Assembly: GCA_046299415.1 (NCBI GenBank) | Contig: JBKBII010000001.1 | Span: forward strand, 186,001 to 250,000 | Reading direction: 5' to 3' | Length of the DNA stretch: 64,000 nt | Source of the DNA: JBKBII01 sp046299415 | Lineage (GTDB): Bacteria; Pseudomonadota; Gammaproteobacteria; Ectothiorhodospirales; Ectothiorhodospiraceae | Part shown: piece after piece, positions 9,507-18,383 of the stretch | How the letters are laid out: every line of letters starts with the position of its first letter | How positions within the stretch are numbered: position 1 is the first letter of the stretch | Notes under the pieces: generated by a model | What the model saw: only the letters and a program-made list of their open reading frames with translations | Told to the model about the DNA's origin: nothing | Database searches by the model: none | Made by a program: the position numbers and the translations under genes

Positions 9507-10919
9507 ATGGATTCCGATCGCATGGCGCTGAACGTCGAGGCGGCTTCGATGGCGAAGCGCGGGAGCAATTCTGGAGACGATGACGTCGCTCGGACGGTGG
9601 CGCCGGAATCAGCCGCTCAAGCCGAGTGTGGTGATTCCGCCAATATCATCGCTACGGCAGCGGGTTGCGCCGGTCAGGTGACGCCTTCCGGCGAGCCGCG
9701 GGATCAAGCCTCGTCGACAACGAGCAGCAGTGTGAGCCGCAAGGATACCCCTTGGGCCGGTTCGCGCGACGCTGATGGCTCTCGTGCGCCTGCGGGGGCG
9801 GCGATCACGGTCGCCGATGTGGCGGGTTTTCTCGCTGCGAGGTTCGTCGGCGATGGTGATCGTCTGCTCCGGCGGGTCGTGCCGCTGAATGACGCCGCCG
9901 GCGATGCGCTGACCTTTGCCGCTGGACAACGTGCGTTGAATGATCTGCGGTTGTCGCGTGCAGCTGCAATACTCGTCCGGGACGGGCTTGACGTCGAGAC
10001 GCTGGGTGAGTCGTCCGGTTCATTCCGAGCTTCGTCGCAAGGCGCCGGCGGCGATTCGGCGACGCGGCAGCCCGCGCTGATATTCGTACCTCATCCGCAG
10101 TTGGCTTTCGCGCGGGTGCTTGAGCGTTTCTTCGTCAAGTCGGCGCCGTTTTTCGGAATTCACGAGCGTGCCGTGTTGGCACCCGGTTTGACGTTGCCCA
10201 AGGTCTGCTCGATCGCGTCGGGTGCTGTCGTCGATGAGGGTGTAGTGCTCGGTGAGCGAGTCAGAATCGGCGCCAACGCCTGGATTGGTGCGGGTGTGAT
10301 TTTGGGCGATGACGTGTGCATCGATGCCGGTGCTTGTATTTATCCCGGCAGCATCATCGGGCCGCGTAGCCATGTGTTTGCCCGCGCCGTGGTGGGCGCC
10401 GACGGGTTCGGGTTTGCGGATCAGGGGGCGCAGCGCTCGCCCGCCGGCGATCGTTGGGTGCGGATTCCCCATCTGGGCCGTGTGGTGATTGGGGCTGATG
10501 TCGAGGTTGGAGCGGGTTCGACCATCGATCGCGGTGCGTTGTCGGATACGGTCATCGAGGATGGCGTCAAGATCGACAACCTGGTTCACATCGGTCATAA
10601 CTGTCGGATCGGTGCCGATAGCGCGTTGGCCGGATGCGTCGGGATCGCGGGCAGTGCCGTCATCGGCCGCGATTGTCAGCTGGCTGGCGGGGTCGGAGTC
10701 GTGGGGCACACGACGATGGCGAATGGCGTGACGGCGCTCGGCATGACGATGGTCAGCCGCTCGATCGATCGTCCGTGTGTTGTGGCATCGGGTGTGCCGC
10801 ATCATGATGCGCGGACCTGGAACCGTATGTTGGCGACGTTGCGGCGCCTAACTCGCCGCTCTGCGGTGGTTTCGGAGCCGCGCGGCGTTGAAGATAAAAG
10901 GATGAAGGACTCCAAATGA
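9507..10919 (+). CDS. lpxD: UDP-3-O-(3-hydroxyacyl)glucosamine N-acyltransferase
   Basis: Third enzyme of lipid A synthesis: adds the second hydroxyacyl chain to UDP-3-O-acyl-glucosamine in the cytoplasm. The LpxD N-terminal domain begins near residue 95 (ITVADVAGFLAARFVGDGD), followed by hexapeptide repeats of a left-handed beta-helix. The motif VHIGHNCRIG near residues 361-370 contains the likely catalytic His. The frame from the ATG at 9507 gives 470 residues against about 340 in the family; the first ~90 are Ala/Ser/Gly-rich and unlike LpxD. An alternative ATG at 9549 would still leave ~80 extra residues. The stop overlaps fabZ (ATGA). Confidence 0.94.
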   Translation: MDSDRMALNVEAASMAKRGSNSGDDDVARTVAPESAAQAECGDSANIIATAAGCAGQVTPSGEPRDQASSTTSSSVSRKDTPWAGSRDADGSRAPAGAAITVADVAGFLAARFVGDGDRLLRRVVPLNDAAGDALTFAAGQRALNDLRLSRAAAILVRDGLDVETLGESSGSFRASSQGAGGDSATRQPALIFVPHPQLAFARVLERFFVKSAPFFGIHERAVLAPGLTLPKVCSIASGAVVDEGVVLGERVRIGANAWIGAGVILGDDVCIDAGACIYPGSIIGPRSHVFARAVVGADGFGFADQGAQRSPAGDRWVRIPHLGRVVIGADVEVGAGSTIDRGALSDTVIEDGVKIDNLVHIGHNCRIGADSALAGCVGIAGSAVIGRDCQLAGGVGVVGHTTMANGVTALGMTMVSRSIDRPCVVASGVPHHDARTWNRMLATLRRLTRRSAVVSEPRGVEDKRMKDSK

Positions 10920-11389
10920 CCACGGACACGGCCGTTCTCAATGTGCAAGACATCATGCGGTATCTACCGCATCGCTATCCGTTTCTGCTGATCGATCGAG
11001 TGACCTCGTGTGTGGCTGGTGAAAGCTTGACGGGTTACAAAAACGTCACGATCAATGAGCCGTTTTTTCAGGGCCATTTCCCGATTCAGCCGGTGATGCC
11101 GGGTGTTTTGATTCTAGAAGCACTGGCGCAGGGGACGGGGTTGCTGGCGTTCCGTACCGAAGAGGCGCGGGGTGCCAATCCGACGTCAGAAAAGCGGTTG
11201 TATCTGTTTGTTGGCATCGATAAGGCGCGATTCAGACGTCAGGTGATCCCGGGCGATCGACTCGATCTGAGTGTCGAGCTGAAGCGGGCGGTGCGAGGAA
11301 TTTGGCAGTTCCACGGTGTCGCACGGGTCGATGGTGAAATCTGCGCCGAGGCTGAGTTGATGTGTGCTGGAAAGGCGATCGAAGACTAA
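10916..11389 (+). CDS. fabZ: 3-hydroxyacyl-ACP dehydratase FabZ
   Basis: Removes water from 3-hydroxyacyl-ACP in fatty acid elongation, drawing on the same 3-hydroxyacyl-ACP pool as LpxA and LpxD. The 157-residue hot-dog protein has the LPHRYPFLLIDRV block, then GHFPIQPVMPGVLILEALAQ with the catalytic dyad His54 and Glu68 at the conserved 14-residue spacing. The start overlaps the lpxD stop and its own stop overlaps the lpxA start (TAATG), a tightly coupled trio. Confidence 0.97.
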   Translation: MTTDTAVLNVQDIMRYLPHRYPFLLIDRVTSCVAGESLTGYKNVTINEPFFQGHFPIQPVMPGVLILEALAQGTGLLAFRTEEARGANPTSEKRLYLFVGIDKARFRRQVIPGDRLDLSVELKRAVRGIWQFHGVARVDGEICAEAELMCAGKAIED

Positions 11390-12228
11390 TGGCGAGCGGA
11401 ACACTGCCGCGGGTAACGGCCGCGAACGTGCCTAGGGGCGTGCATCCAACGGCGTTGGTTGATCCTGGTGCGGTACTGGGCGCAGACGTGTCGATCGGCC
11501 CCTATACGATCGTCGGGCCTGACGTTGTTCTGGGCGATGGTGTCGTGTTGGATGCGCATGTTTGTGTGCAAGGGCCGACAGTGATCGGTGCGGATTCGCG
11601 CGTGCACTCGTTCGCGTCGATCGGTGGCGATCCGCAAGATCTGACCTACGCGGGTGAGTCGACGCGGCTCGAGATCGGCGCTCGCAACGTGATCCGCGAA
11701 TACGCGACGATCAGCCGCGGCACGGTTAAGGGCGGAGGCCTGACCTTGATCGGCGATGACAATTTGATCATGGCGTATGTGCATATCGCGCATGATTGTC
11801 GCGTGGGCAATGGCGTTGTTTTCTCGAATGCGGCGTCGCTCGCGGGTCATGTCGAAATCGGTGATTGCGTTTCGTTGGGCGGATTTACGCTCGTGCATCA
11901 GTTCACCCGCATTGGCGCGTATGCGTTCTCTAGCATGGGGGCCGCGATCAATCGTGATTTGCCGCCGTTTTGCCTGGCGCAGGGCAATTACGCACGCCTC
12001 ATCGGGATCAATCGTGTCGGCCTCCAACGCCGGGGCTTTGCGGCTGAGACGATCAGTGAGCTCCATCGCGCCTTCCTGCAGCTGCTGCGCTCACCGGTTG
12101 GGCGCGCGGAGCGGCTACGAGCGTGGCAGGCGAAGACGGATCTGTCAGCCGAAGCGCGTCTGCTGGTTGACTTTATCGCTGAGAGCCGACGCGGCGTTCT
12201 GGGCGCGCAACGCGATGCGCAAGCCTGA
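11389..12228 (+). CDS. lpxA: UDP-N-acetylglucosamine acyltransferase LpxA
   Basis: First enzyme of lipid A synthesis: transfers a hydroxyacyl chain from ACP to the 3-OH of UDP-GlcNAc. Hexapeptide repeats begin at VHPTALVDPGAVLG. VHIAHDCRVGN places the likely catalytic His at residue 135. The C-terminal helical domain follows NRVGLQRRGF. The frame is open upstream to 11362, but the ATG at 11389, overlapping the fabZ stop, gives a normal family N-terminus and 279 residues. lpxB, the usual next gene, is missing. Confidence 0.97.
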   Translation: MASGTLPRVTAANVPRGVHPTALVDPGAVLGADVSIGPYTIVGPDVVLGDGVVLDAHVCVQGPTVIGADSRVHSFASIGGDPQDLTYAGESTRLEIGARNVIREYATISRGTVKGGGLTLIGDDNLIMAYVHIAHDCRVGNGVVFSNAASLAGHVEIGDCVSLGGFTLVHQFTRIGAYAFSSMGAAINRDLPPFCLAQGNYARLIGINRVGLQRRGFAAETISELHRAFLQLLRSPVGRAERLRAWQAKTDLSAEARLLVDFIAESRRGVLGAQRDAQA

Positions 12229-12258
12229 CGCGAACTCGATCGGGCGGGAACTGGTGCC

Positions 12259-12918
12259 GTGACGAACCGGGGCGATCTGACGCTCGACGTGGTTCCAGTC
12301 ACTGCGTTTGAGCAGAATGCGACGTTGGCCGTCTGCCATGTGAGCCGAGAAGCCGCGTGGATTGATCCGGGCGGCGAGATCGAGCGGCTGCTCGCGGCGA
12401 CGCCCGACGACGTACAGGTGACCGCGATCTGGTTGACTCATGGTCATCTCGACCACGTGGGGGCTGCCAGTTGGCTGGCCGCACATTTTGCTGTGCCGAT
12501 TCTCGGCCCACATATTGGAGATCGCTTCTGGTTTGAGCGCCTTGATGAGCAGGCGCGATGGATGGGGTGGCCGGCGATCGAGCCGTTCATGCCGACCCGG
12601 TGGCTCGAGGATGGCGAAGTTCTGTCTCTGGGGTCGGCATCTTTTGATGTAATTCATGTGCCGGGGCACACACCGGGGCATGTGGCGTTCGTCGAACGGC
12701 GTATCCGCCTGGCCCAAGTCGGTGATGTGCTGTTCAACGGCTCGGTTGGGCGATCAGATTTGCCCGGCGGGGATGCAGCGACACTGATGCGATCGATTCA
12801 TGGTCGCTTGCTGCCGCTCGGCGATGACATCGAGTTCGTTCCAGGTCATGGCGCGCGTTCGACGTTTGGGCACGAGCGTCGACACAACCCGTTTTTGCGT
12901 CATGGCCCCGCCGGTTGA
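12259..12918 (+). CDS. MBL-fold metallo-hydrolase (glyoxalase II-like, YcbL type)
   Basis: A 219-residue metallo-beta-lactamase-fold hydrolase. The metal motif is THGHLDH, with His61, His63, Asp65 and His66. Later ligands are in HVPGHTPGHVAF, GDVLFNGSVGRSDLPGG and VPGHGARSTFGHER. The pattern is that of the small YcbL/GloB-like group, some of which hydrolyse thioesters such as S-lactoylglutathione; the substrate here is not shown. GTG start 30 bases after lpxA, so it is probably co-transcribed with the lipid A genes. Confidence 0.9.
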   Translation: MTNRGDLTLDVVPVTAFEQNATLAVCHVSREAAWIDPGGEIERLLAATPDDVQVTAIWLTHGHLDHVGAASWLAAHFAVPILGPHIGDRFWFERLDEQARWMGWPAIEPFMPTRWLEDGEVLSLGSASFDVIHVPGHTPGHVAFVERRIRLAQVGDVLFNGSVGRSDLPGGDAATLMRSIHGRLLPLGDDIEFVPGHGARSTFGHERRHNPFLRHGPAG

Positions 12919-13511
12919 CGGTTGTTCGGGATCAATCAGCGCCGCAGCGCGTTGGTTGCCGTTCGCGAGTCGGCCAAATCAGCCTTGTCGTGTGTCGTCG
13001 CGCAGTTTGTTGCCGCAACGTCAGGGTGGGACGACATGCCCCAGTGTGCCGCCGGTATCGTCGCCCTTTTCGCCGCGATGACGCTGTCATGGCCTAGGTC
13101 GAGAATCACCGCTGTGATCAGGTGGTGCACGGTCAGCTTTCGAAGCGCGTAACAGGCACCGTTCTCGATGCTAAGACCGACCGCGAAAAAGCATCGACGC
13201 AGGTCCTTGAGAGCCTACAGCGTCAGCGCGATTTGCTTCGTTGCGCCTGCAACCGTTGCGCTTCGGGTCGGGCGATCCATCTGCTGGAGCGACGCAGGTC
13301 GCTCGATGAACGCGGGGGGCGTGGAAGGGCGCTCGAGGCTAGCGCTTGAGCTGGATCAGCCGCGGCGGCGCGGCGGTCGGCGCGCGCTTGTGCCTTGGTC
13401 GCTTGGTGTGTTGGTGTTTGCCGTCGCGCGATATGATCGGCTGCGTTTCGACGGATTCCGGTCATGGTGTTGTGCCGGGCTTCACGTTAGTCCTGCCGCG
13501 ACGGTGATGAC
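12919..13511 (+). other. Gap MBL hydrolase-phosphatase
   Basis: About 590 bases with no gene I can defend. Short open frames exist on both strands, but none shows a recognisable motif or a good ribosome site. A promoter for the phosphatase gene at 13512 would have to lie here. Confidence 0.45.
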
Positions 13512-14231
13512 ATGGTTTTTCGATCCGAGCAGTTGGCGTCGCCGGAGATAGCGAGTCGGTGCAAGACGGCGCCGGATGTGGTTCGGCAGCAGGGGCGCCG
13601 CGGTTTGATTCAAGACGATGGCTGGGTGCGCGAATACGGCCTGCACAATTTTCATGTGGTGTCGTCTGGATTATTGCGTTCGGGGCAGCCTTCGCCGCGG
13701 CATCTGTGCCGTTGGCTGCCGCGTTTTGGCGTTAAAACGGTGATCAATCTTCGCGGCGACGAGCCCGATAATCCGATGGTGAACGCCGAGCGGGTTTTGC
13801 TCGCGCATCTCGGTGTGCGTTTCGAGTCGGTAAGGATGTTGTCGAGGGCGATGCCGAGCGTCGCCACAATTGAACGCTTGTACGCGTTGGCGCAGCAGGT
13901 GCCCGGGCCCGTTTGGGTACATTGCAAATCGGGCGCCGATCGTGCCGGCCTGGCGGCGGCCTTGCTTGTGCACTGGCGCGAAGGCGTGGCCTTGGACAAC
14001 ACGCAGCAGCTGAGGCTCTGGCCGTATTGGCACTATCGCTGGTCAAAAACTGGGCGTCTCGATGCGTTCATCGCAGCCTACCGACGCGATACGGCGCAAA
14101 GTGGCAAGGCGTTGATCGATTGGGTCCGGGAGGATTACGACCGCGAGCGCGAAACGGCAGCGTTTGTGCGTCCGCGTCTGCGCAGCGCTTTGTTGGACTG
14201 GTGGACGGATCGAGTGCTGCGCCGAGAATGA
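13512..14231 (+). CDS. Cys-based (tyrosine/dual-specificity) protein phosphatase family
   Basis: The 239-residue product carries the phosphatase P-loop VHCKSGADRAG, with nucleophile Cys138 and Arg144 (HCx5R). Upstream is the typical SSGLLRSGQPSPRHL and GVKTVINLRGD, seen in the bacterial DSP/fused-rhodanese-like phosphatases. No signal peptide, so cytoplasmic. The usual general acid Asp is not obvious; the D of NLRGDEPDN is a candidate. The C-terminal ~80 residues are Arg-rich and Trp-rich. Substrate unknown; homologues can act on phosphoproteins or on phosphoinositide-like or sugar phosphates. Confidence 0.85.
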   Translation: MVFRSEQLASPEIASRCKTAPDVVRQQGRRGLIQDDGWVREYGLHNFHVVSSGLLRSGQPSPRHLCRWLPRFGVKTVINLRGDEPDNPMVNAERVLLAHLGVRFESVRMLSRAMPSVATIERLYALAQQVPGPVWVHCKSGADRAGLAAALLVHWREGVALDNTQQLRLWPYWHYRWSKTGRLDAFIAAYRRDTAQSGKALIDWVREDYDRERETAAFVRPRLRSALLDWWTDRVLRRE

Positions 14232-14262
14232 TTTCTTGCTCTCACTGGATCAGTTCGAGAGC

Positions 14263-14394
14263 GTGCTCGTGACACAGCGGCCTTTACGACCGTTGCCCGC
14301 CGTCGGGCTCGTTGCGGGTCTGGTTGCCGTGGTCAGCAGTTTTTGTGGTTTGGCGTCGTCTTTGTTGGCTTCCATATCCCGACCCGACGCTTGA
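14263..14394 (+). CDS. Possible single-pass membrane micro-peptide (43 aa)
   Basis: A GTG-started frame (14263, or 14269) codes 41-43 residues: a basic, Pro-containing start (TQRPLRPLPAVG) followed by one hydrophobic helix and the tail ISRPDA. No Shine-Dalgarno sequence is clear. It lies 31 bases after the phosphatase gene, and a second hydrophobic micro-frame follows, which is why I list it. It may be a chance frame in GC-rich DNA. Confidence 0.25.
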   Translation: MLVTQRPLRPLPAVGLVAGLVAVVSSFCGLASSLLASISRPDA

Positions 14395-14418
14395 GCAAGC
14401 CGCAACGAGGCGTTTCAC

Positions 14419-14505
14419 GTGTGGGTGCCTGACGCGTTTCTGGTGGCTGGAATCATCGTGATGATTCTTGCTGCGCTCGGAATTCTTGCGAGTTTGGTTT
14501 TTTGA
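14419..14505 (+). CDS. Possible 28-aa transmembrane peptide
   Basis: GTG-started frame coding WVPDAFLVAGIIVMILAALG and a few further hydrophobic residues, ending SLVF. It is nearly a pure membrane helix. It follows another putative micro-peptide by 24 bases in the same direction. Such peptides can be subunits or regulators of membrane complexes, but nothing nearby identifies a partner. Low confidence. Confidence 0.22.
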   Translation: MWVPDAFLVAGIIVMILAALGILASLVF

Positions 14506-14767
14506 GTTGTCGCCGCCTTGGAGCGATTTCCGTCCGTGCCGCCCGCGCCGCGCACGCCGCCGTCGAGACCGGGAACATCTCGCCTGATCGGGCTGGCGCT
14601 CGCTGTGAGCGCCGGGGGATCGTGAGCGGGTGGCCTGGCGGATGGCTGGCGGATCGTGTGGAGGGGGATGCGCGAGAGCCCGTGAGGATGGCTCCGTGCG
14701 GACGGGGTCGCATCGAACGCATTGATCGCATCGGTTATATCGATCGAGGGCGAGGCGATGCAGAAAA

Positions 14768-14844
14768 TGGTGTCCCCGGCAGGAGTCGAACCTGCGACCT
14801 GCCCCTTAGGAGGGGGCTGCTCTATCCTGCTGAGCTACGGGGAC
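14768..14844 (-). tRNA. tRNA-Arg (anticodon CCU)
   Basis: Full cloverleaf on the minus strand, with the 3' CCA encoded. The acceptor stem is GTCCCCG/CGGGGAC with discriminator A. The anticodon arm is GCCCC-CTCCTAA-GGGGC, giving anticodon CCT (reads AGG). The T arm is GCAGG-TTCGACT-CCTGC. A -10-like TATACT (minus strand, 14854-14859) lies a few bases upstream of the 5' end. Confidence 0.96.
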
Positions 14845-15429
14845 GTTCCGCGTAGTATAGCGATCCTGAGCGCCGTCGCTGCTCTTTGCGCCGTCTCGTG
14901 GCAGTGCGAGTCTTCGGGGGGAGGTTTTTTGCGGTTGAATTAGAGATCGATTGAATTAGAGATCGATGGTGTGCGCTGATCGTTGCGCTGTACCGTGGCG
15001 GTGGCCTGACGGGTATCGAGGGCGGCGGGTCACCGGGCGTGTGCATGATGGCGTTTTGGTATGCGACCGCGGTGTGCGCGTCGTCGGCTCGGGCGGGGTG
15101 TCGTGATCGGCTCGCGATTGAGGCGATCGAGCGATGACCGGTTTGGCGATGAGTCCAGCCGACCAGTGAATCGCTTGAGACATGGTTCGGCTCACAAATG
15201 GTCCGACCGGCCAGGACCCCGCCCGCGAAAGACGATGCCCGCGAAAGAACTCGGCTGGGTCAGGACCCGAATGGGCAGAGCTACGTTCGGGCAAAAGCAA
15301 GGGTCCGTCCGGGATTAACGCGTTTGGCGACGTGAGCTTTTGGGTGCTCGTTGCACGATCAGTGCAGGGTGTGCGAGGTTCGACCTGCGGCGATGAATCG
15401 GTTGACCGCGATGCTGATTGGGGTGAGAG
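14845..15429 (+). other. Gap tRNA-Arg to 15430
   Basis: No gene is supported here. It holds a short tandem duplication: the 16-mer TTGAATTAGAGATCGA occurs twice in a row at 14935-14966. Long open frames on the minus strand across 15.0-15.7 kb look like shadows: low complexity, rich in Pro/Arg/Ser/Thr and without motifs. Confidence 0.45.
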
Positions 15430-15795
15430 ATGGCTCAAGATCACGTGGCTCGTGGTGGTTCGGTCGATGATGGCGATGACGTCGCGTGGTTGCGACAGTG
15501 GATCGGTTTGCAGGGTGAGGTCGAGGGGCGGCGCGTTGAATGGATCGACGTGCTGGAGGATGGGCCGGCGGTGGTATTGCTCGCCGAATCGGAGCGTTGG
15601 GTGCAAACGAGTCAGTACACTCGGCCGACGCAGCGAGGGGCCCGGACGTTTACCGTCGACGCTCGGCGGGAGCGATCGGAGGAGTTGCACCCGGTGCTCG
15701 CGGGTTTGTTGCCATTCGGTGCGGTCGAGGATTGGCAGGCACGACAGATGCAGGCGACAACCGCAACACCGGTGCGAGAGAAGGACGGAAGCTAA
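15430..15795 (+). CDS. Unknown 121-aa protein
   Basis: I do not recognise this family. The product is soluble and acidic at the start (DDGDDVAWLRQWIGLQGE), with a compact beta-like middle (EWIDVLEDGPAVVLLAESERWVQ) and a polar C-end. The ATG has a G-rich stretch (GGGGTGAG) just before it. The next gene (Sel1-repeat protein) begins about 28 bases after its stop, so they may form a unit. Codon use resembles neighbouring genes more than the opposite frame does. Confidence 0.5.
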   Translation: MAQDHVARGGSVDDGDDVAWLRQWIGLQGEVEGRRVEWIDVLEDGPAVVLLAESERWVQTSQYTRPTQRGARTFTVDARRERSEELHPVLAGLLPFGAVEDWQARQMQATTATPVREKDGS

Positions 15796-15822
15796 GGGGG
15801 AACGAGCTTACTCGTTGCCGGT

Positions 15823-17286
15823 GTGATCGATTGCTTTTCGTGGATCGAGGGCTTGGATGTTGGCATGTGGATGGTAGGGGCGTCGTGCGGATCACTTGCG
15901 AATCGTGGCTCGATCCTTGATCGCGTCATCGATTGGATGGCGGGTGCGATGAATGGCGCGGCCGGTGATCGTGCGTTCGAACGAGATCATGCCTCAGTGA
16001 TCTTGGGAGCGGAGCCGCGGGCCCTGCGAGCGCGTGTCGCGCGAGGTGCAGTGCGGTGGCCGGCGTTAGGGCCATGTATTCGTTGGACTTGGGGGCTCTG
16101 CGCGAGCTTTCTGTTCGCTGTGAGCCTTGCACAGGCGCAATCGCTTGATAATGGAACGGGTCCGTCGCCGATTCCATTCATTAGCGGTTCGGGGGTGGGC
16201 GATTTGGGCGTTGGTCGTCCAAGGTTCGAGGCCGACGGGTTTGTTGATGCGCTGATGTTCGAGCGGGGCTCTGCGGAGCCGCTGGATGTGCCCTTGGGTT
16301 ATCAGGGCGGCGTTTGGCCCGGGGCGGGTGAGGTCGAAAGCGAGACGATGGCGCGATCTTCGGGCTCGTCCGGCGATGCGGAATTGGAGCGACGTTTCCA
16401 ATCGGAGCAGTTTTCTTCCGAACAGCTCGAAGCGCTGGGGCAAGTTTTTGAGACGGGTTATCTCAATGGTGAAATCAATTTGCGCGAGGCGGCGTTGTGG
16501 TATGAGCGCGCCACCGACGCCGGGCGCGCCGAGGCCGCGGTGCGGCTCGGGTGGCTGTGGCTGCAGGCCGCGACCGAGAGCGCAGAGACCGTAGATCGGC
16601 GTGATTCCCAGATTGAGGGGCAGGCCTCACGGGACGTTGAGGGGCAGGATCCTGTCGTCGAAGCGACGCGGCGAGCGGAGTACTGGTTTGCGCGGGCTGC
16701 GAGGCTTGATCATGCACCCGGCAAGACGGCGCTCGCGTCGTTATGGATCATCGAGACGTTATCTGCACGACCGTCCGGCTTTCCGGACGATACGGCGACG
16801 ATGCTCCAGCATGAGGGCTCGGCATCGAGCGGTGGCCGCTCGGCGATCGATGGTACGAATCGGGTCGAAACGGTGTTGCGGTTGTTGCGTGAGGCCGTGG
16901 AGGCTGGTGATGCTAACGCGGCGGTGCTTCTGGCGCGGCTGCGGCTCGAGGGGTTGGCCGGAGTGCCCGCCGATCCCGTGGCGGGCGCGGCGGCTGCGGA
17001 AGCCGGGGCTCAGCTCGGTGTGCCGTTGCTGCAGGGCTGGCTGGCTCAGCTCCATGTTGAGGGGTTGGGAGTGTCGCGCGATCCTGTGCGTGCGTACGCC
17101 TGGGCGATGCTGGCTGCTGCTGAGGGCGATACGCTTGGCTTGGCTTTGCGTTCGCAGCTGGCGGAGACGCTCAGCGCGACTGAGCGGCGCGAGGCGATCG
17201 AGATGGCGAGCGGTTGGTTGATGCATGCAGCGTCGCAGGGGCGCTTGCCGCTGGGGCTGCGAGATTCGATGCCGATGGCGCGTTGA
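15823..17286 (+). CDS. Sel1/TPR-repeat protein, probably exported
   Basis: Sel1-like repeats are short helical pairs that bind partner proteins. From about residue 210, units such as GEINLREAALWYERATDAGR, AEYWFARAARLDHAPGKTAL, VEAGDANAAVLLARLRLEG and VSRDPVRAYAWAMLAAAEGD repeat with the Sel1 pattern. A hydrophobic segment near residues 90-105 (WGLCASFLFAVSLAQAQ) looks like a signal peptide, which suggests the real start lies downstream of the GTG at 15823, for example the ATG at 15949. A Ser/Gly-rich linker separates the signal from the repeats. Likely periplasmic; partner unknown. Confidence 0.8.
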   Translation: MIDCFSWIEGLDVGMWMVGASCGSLANRGSILDRVIDWMAGAMNGAAGDRAFERDHASVILGAEPRALRARVARGAVRWPALGPCIRWTWGLCASFLFAVSLAQAQSLDNGTGPSPIPFISGSGVGDLGVGRPRFEADGFVDALMFERGSAEPLDVPLGYQGGVWPGAGEVESETMARSSGSSGDAELERRFQSEQFSSEQLEALGQVFETGYLNGEINLREAALWYERATDAGRAEAAVRLGWLWLQAATESAETVDRRDSQIEGQASRDVEGQDPVVEATRRAEYWFARAARLDHAPGKTALASLWIIETLSARPSGFPDDTATMLQHEGSASSGGRSAIDGTNRVETVLRLLREAVEAGDANAAVLLARLRLEGLAGVPADPVAGAAAAEAGAQLGVPLLQGWLAQLHVEGLGVSRDPVRAYAWAMLAAAEGDTLGLALRSQLAETLSATERREAIEMASGWLMHAASQGRLPLGLRDSMPMAR

Positions 17287-17305
17287 TGGTGTTTCGGCGT
17301 GACGC

Positions 17306-17333
17306 CGGCGAGACGCTGCCGGCGATCTCGCCG
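17306..17333 (+). repeat. Inverted repeat after the Sel1 gene
   Basis: CGGCGAGA at 17306-17313 is exactly complementary to TCTCGCCG at 17326-17333 with a 12-base loop, 20 bases after the stop codon at 17286. It could help end transcription, but there is no T-run after it. Confidence 0.35.
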
Positions 17334-17531
17334 AGCCGTGTGTGCCTAGGCGCGCTGTAGGGTTGTCCATGCGAGGGTTGTGTGAGTGGAAAGGGCCCAG
17401 TAGTCCCGGACCCAGTAATGGTCGGTGCCCGATCGATTGTCATCATGGTGTGATCTGGATGTGTTGCCGTCTTCGGCTGGATTTTCGATCGGCGGCCGTC
17501 GGGGCCTGAAACGTTTACAAGGAGCGTTCAA

Positions 17532-18287
17532 GTGTCGCAGTACAACCTGAGTGGGCATTATTCACAGCGTTATGACGCGGAACTCGAGCGGCTTGTCAAT
17601 CTCGTCCTCGAAATGGGTGGTATGGTCGAGATGCAGGTCAAGGATGCGGTGCGCGCTTTTACGCAGGGCGATGAGCGTTTGGCCGCACAGGTGCGCGACA
17701 ACGATGTTCGCGTCAATAGTTACGAAGTGTCGATCGATGAGCTTGGCGTGGAGATTTTGGCCAAGCGGCAGCCCCAGGCGGGTGATTTGCGCCTGGTGGT
17801 GTCGGTGATGAAAACGATTGCCGATCTGGAGCGGATTGGCGATCTGAGTGAGCGGATCGCCAAGTTCACCGGGCGTCAGGCGTTTCGCGGCAAGCGATCG
17901 ATGCGCGATGTCGAGCTGATGGGCGAATTGTGCTCGAACATGCTGCATGCGGCCCTGAATGCGCTCGCACGAATGGACGCGAAGGCGGCCCTTGAGGCGG
18001 TCAAACTGGATCAGCCGATCGATGACGCCTATGAGGCGATCATGCGCCAGAACATCACGTTTTTGCTCGAAGACGCGCGCAATATTTCGCCGTTTCTCGA
18101 CATGCTTTGGACGGTGAGAGCTCTTGAGCGTATTGGCGATCACGCCAGAAATATTTGTGAGTACACGATTTTTTTCGTCAAGGGACGCGACATTCGCCAT
18201 GTTGACCTGAAGACGGTCGAACGTGTCGTTAATGATATGCACGATGCTGATGCGGCAGGCGGCGACGCGACACCTGACGAGGGTTAG
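17532..18287 (+). CDS. phoU: Phosphate signalling protein PhoU
   Basis: PhoU is a cytoplasmic all-helical metal-binding protein that links the Pst phosphate transporter to the PhoR/PhoB system and restrains phosphate uptake. The 251-residue product has the two PhoU repeats, with the metal-binding-type motifs near VMKTIADLERIGDLSERIAK (residues ~95-115) and LWTVRALERIGDHARNICEY (~195-215). The GTG start is preceded by AAGGAG. No pst, phoB or phoR gene lies within 10 kb, so this is an orphan copy in the window. A strong terminator follows. Confidence 0.95.
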   Translation: MSQYNLSGHYSQRYDAELERLVNLVLEMGGMVEMQVKDAVRAFTQGDERLAAQVRDNDVRVNSYEVSIDELGVEILAKRQPQAGDLRLVVSVMKTIADLERIGDLSERIAKFTGRQAFRGKRSMRDVELMGELCSNMLHAALNALARMDAKAALEAVKLDQPIDDAYEAIMRQNITFLLEDARNISPFLDMLWTVRALERIGDHARNICEYTIFFVKGRDIRHVDLKTVERVVNDMHDADAAGGDATPDEG

Positions 18288-18383
18288 GATTCGGGTTCGG
18301 CCTCAGACGGGAGTGGTCGGGCCGGCTGAATCGGCTCGTTGCGGCTCGTCGGAGCCTCCGCCGAGAAACGTTTGATCGAATGT

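Noticed and set aside
14956..15690. A 244-codon minus-strand frame upstream of the Sel1 gene
   Set aside because: Low complexity (Pro/Ser/Thr/Arg), no signature, and it overlaps a better plus-strand candidate.
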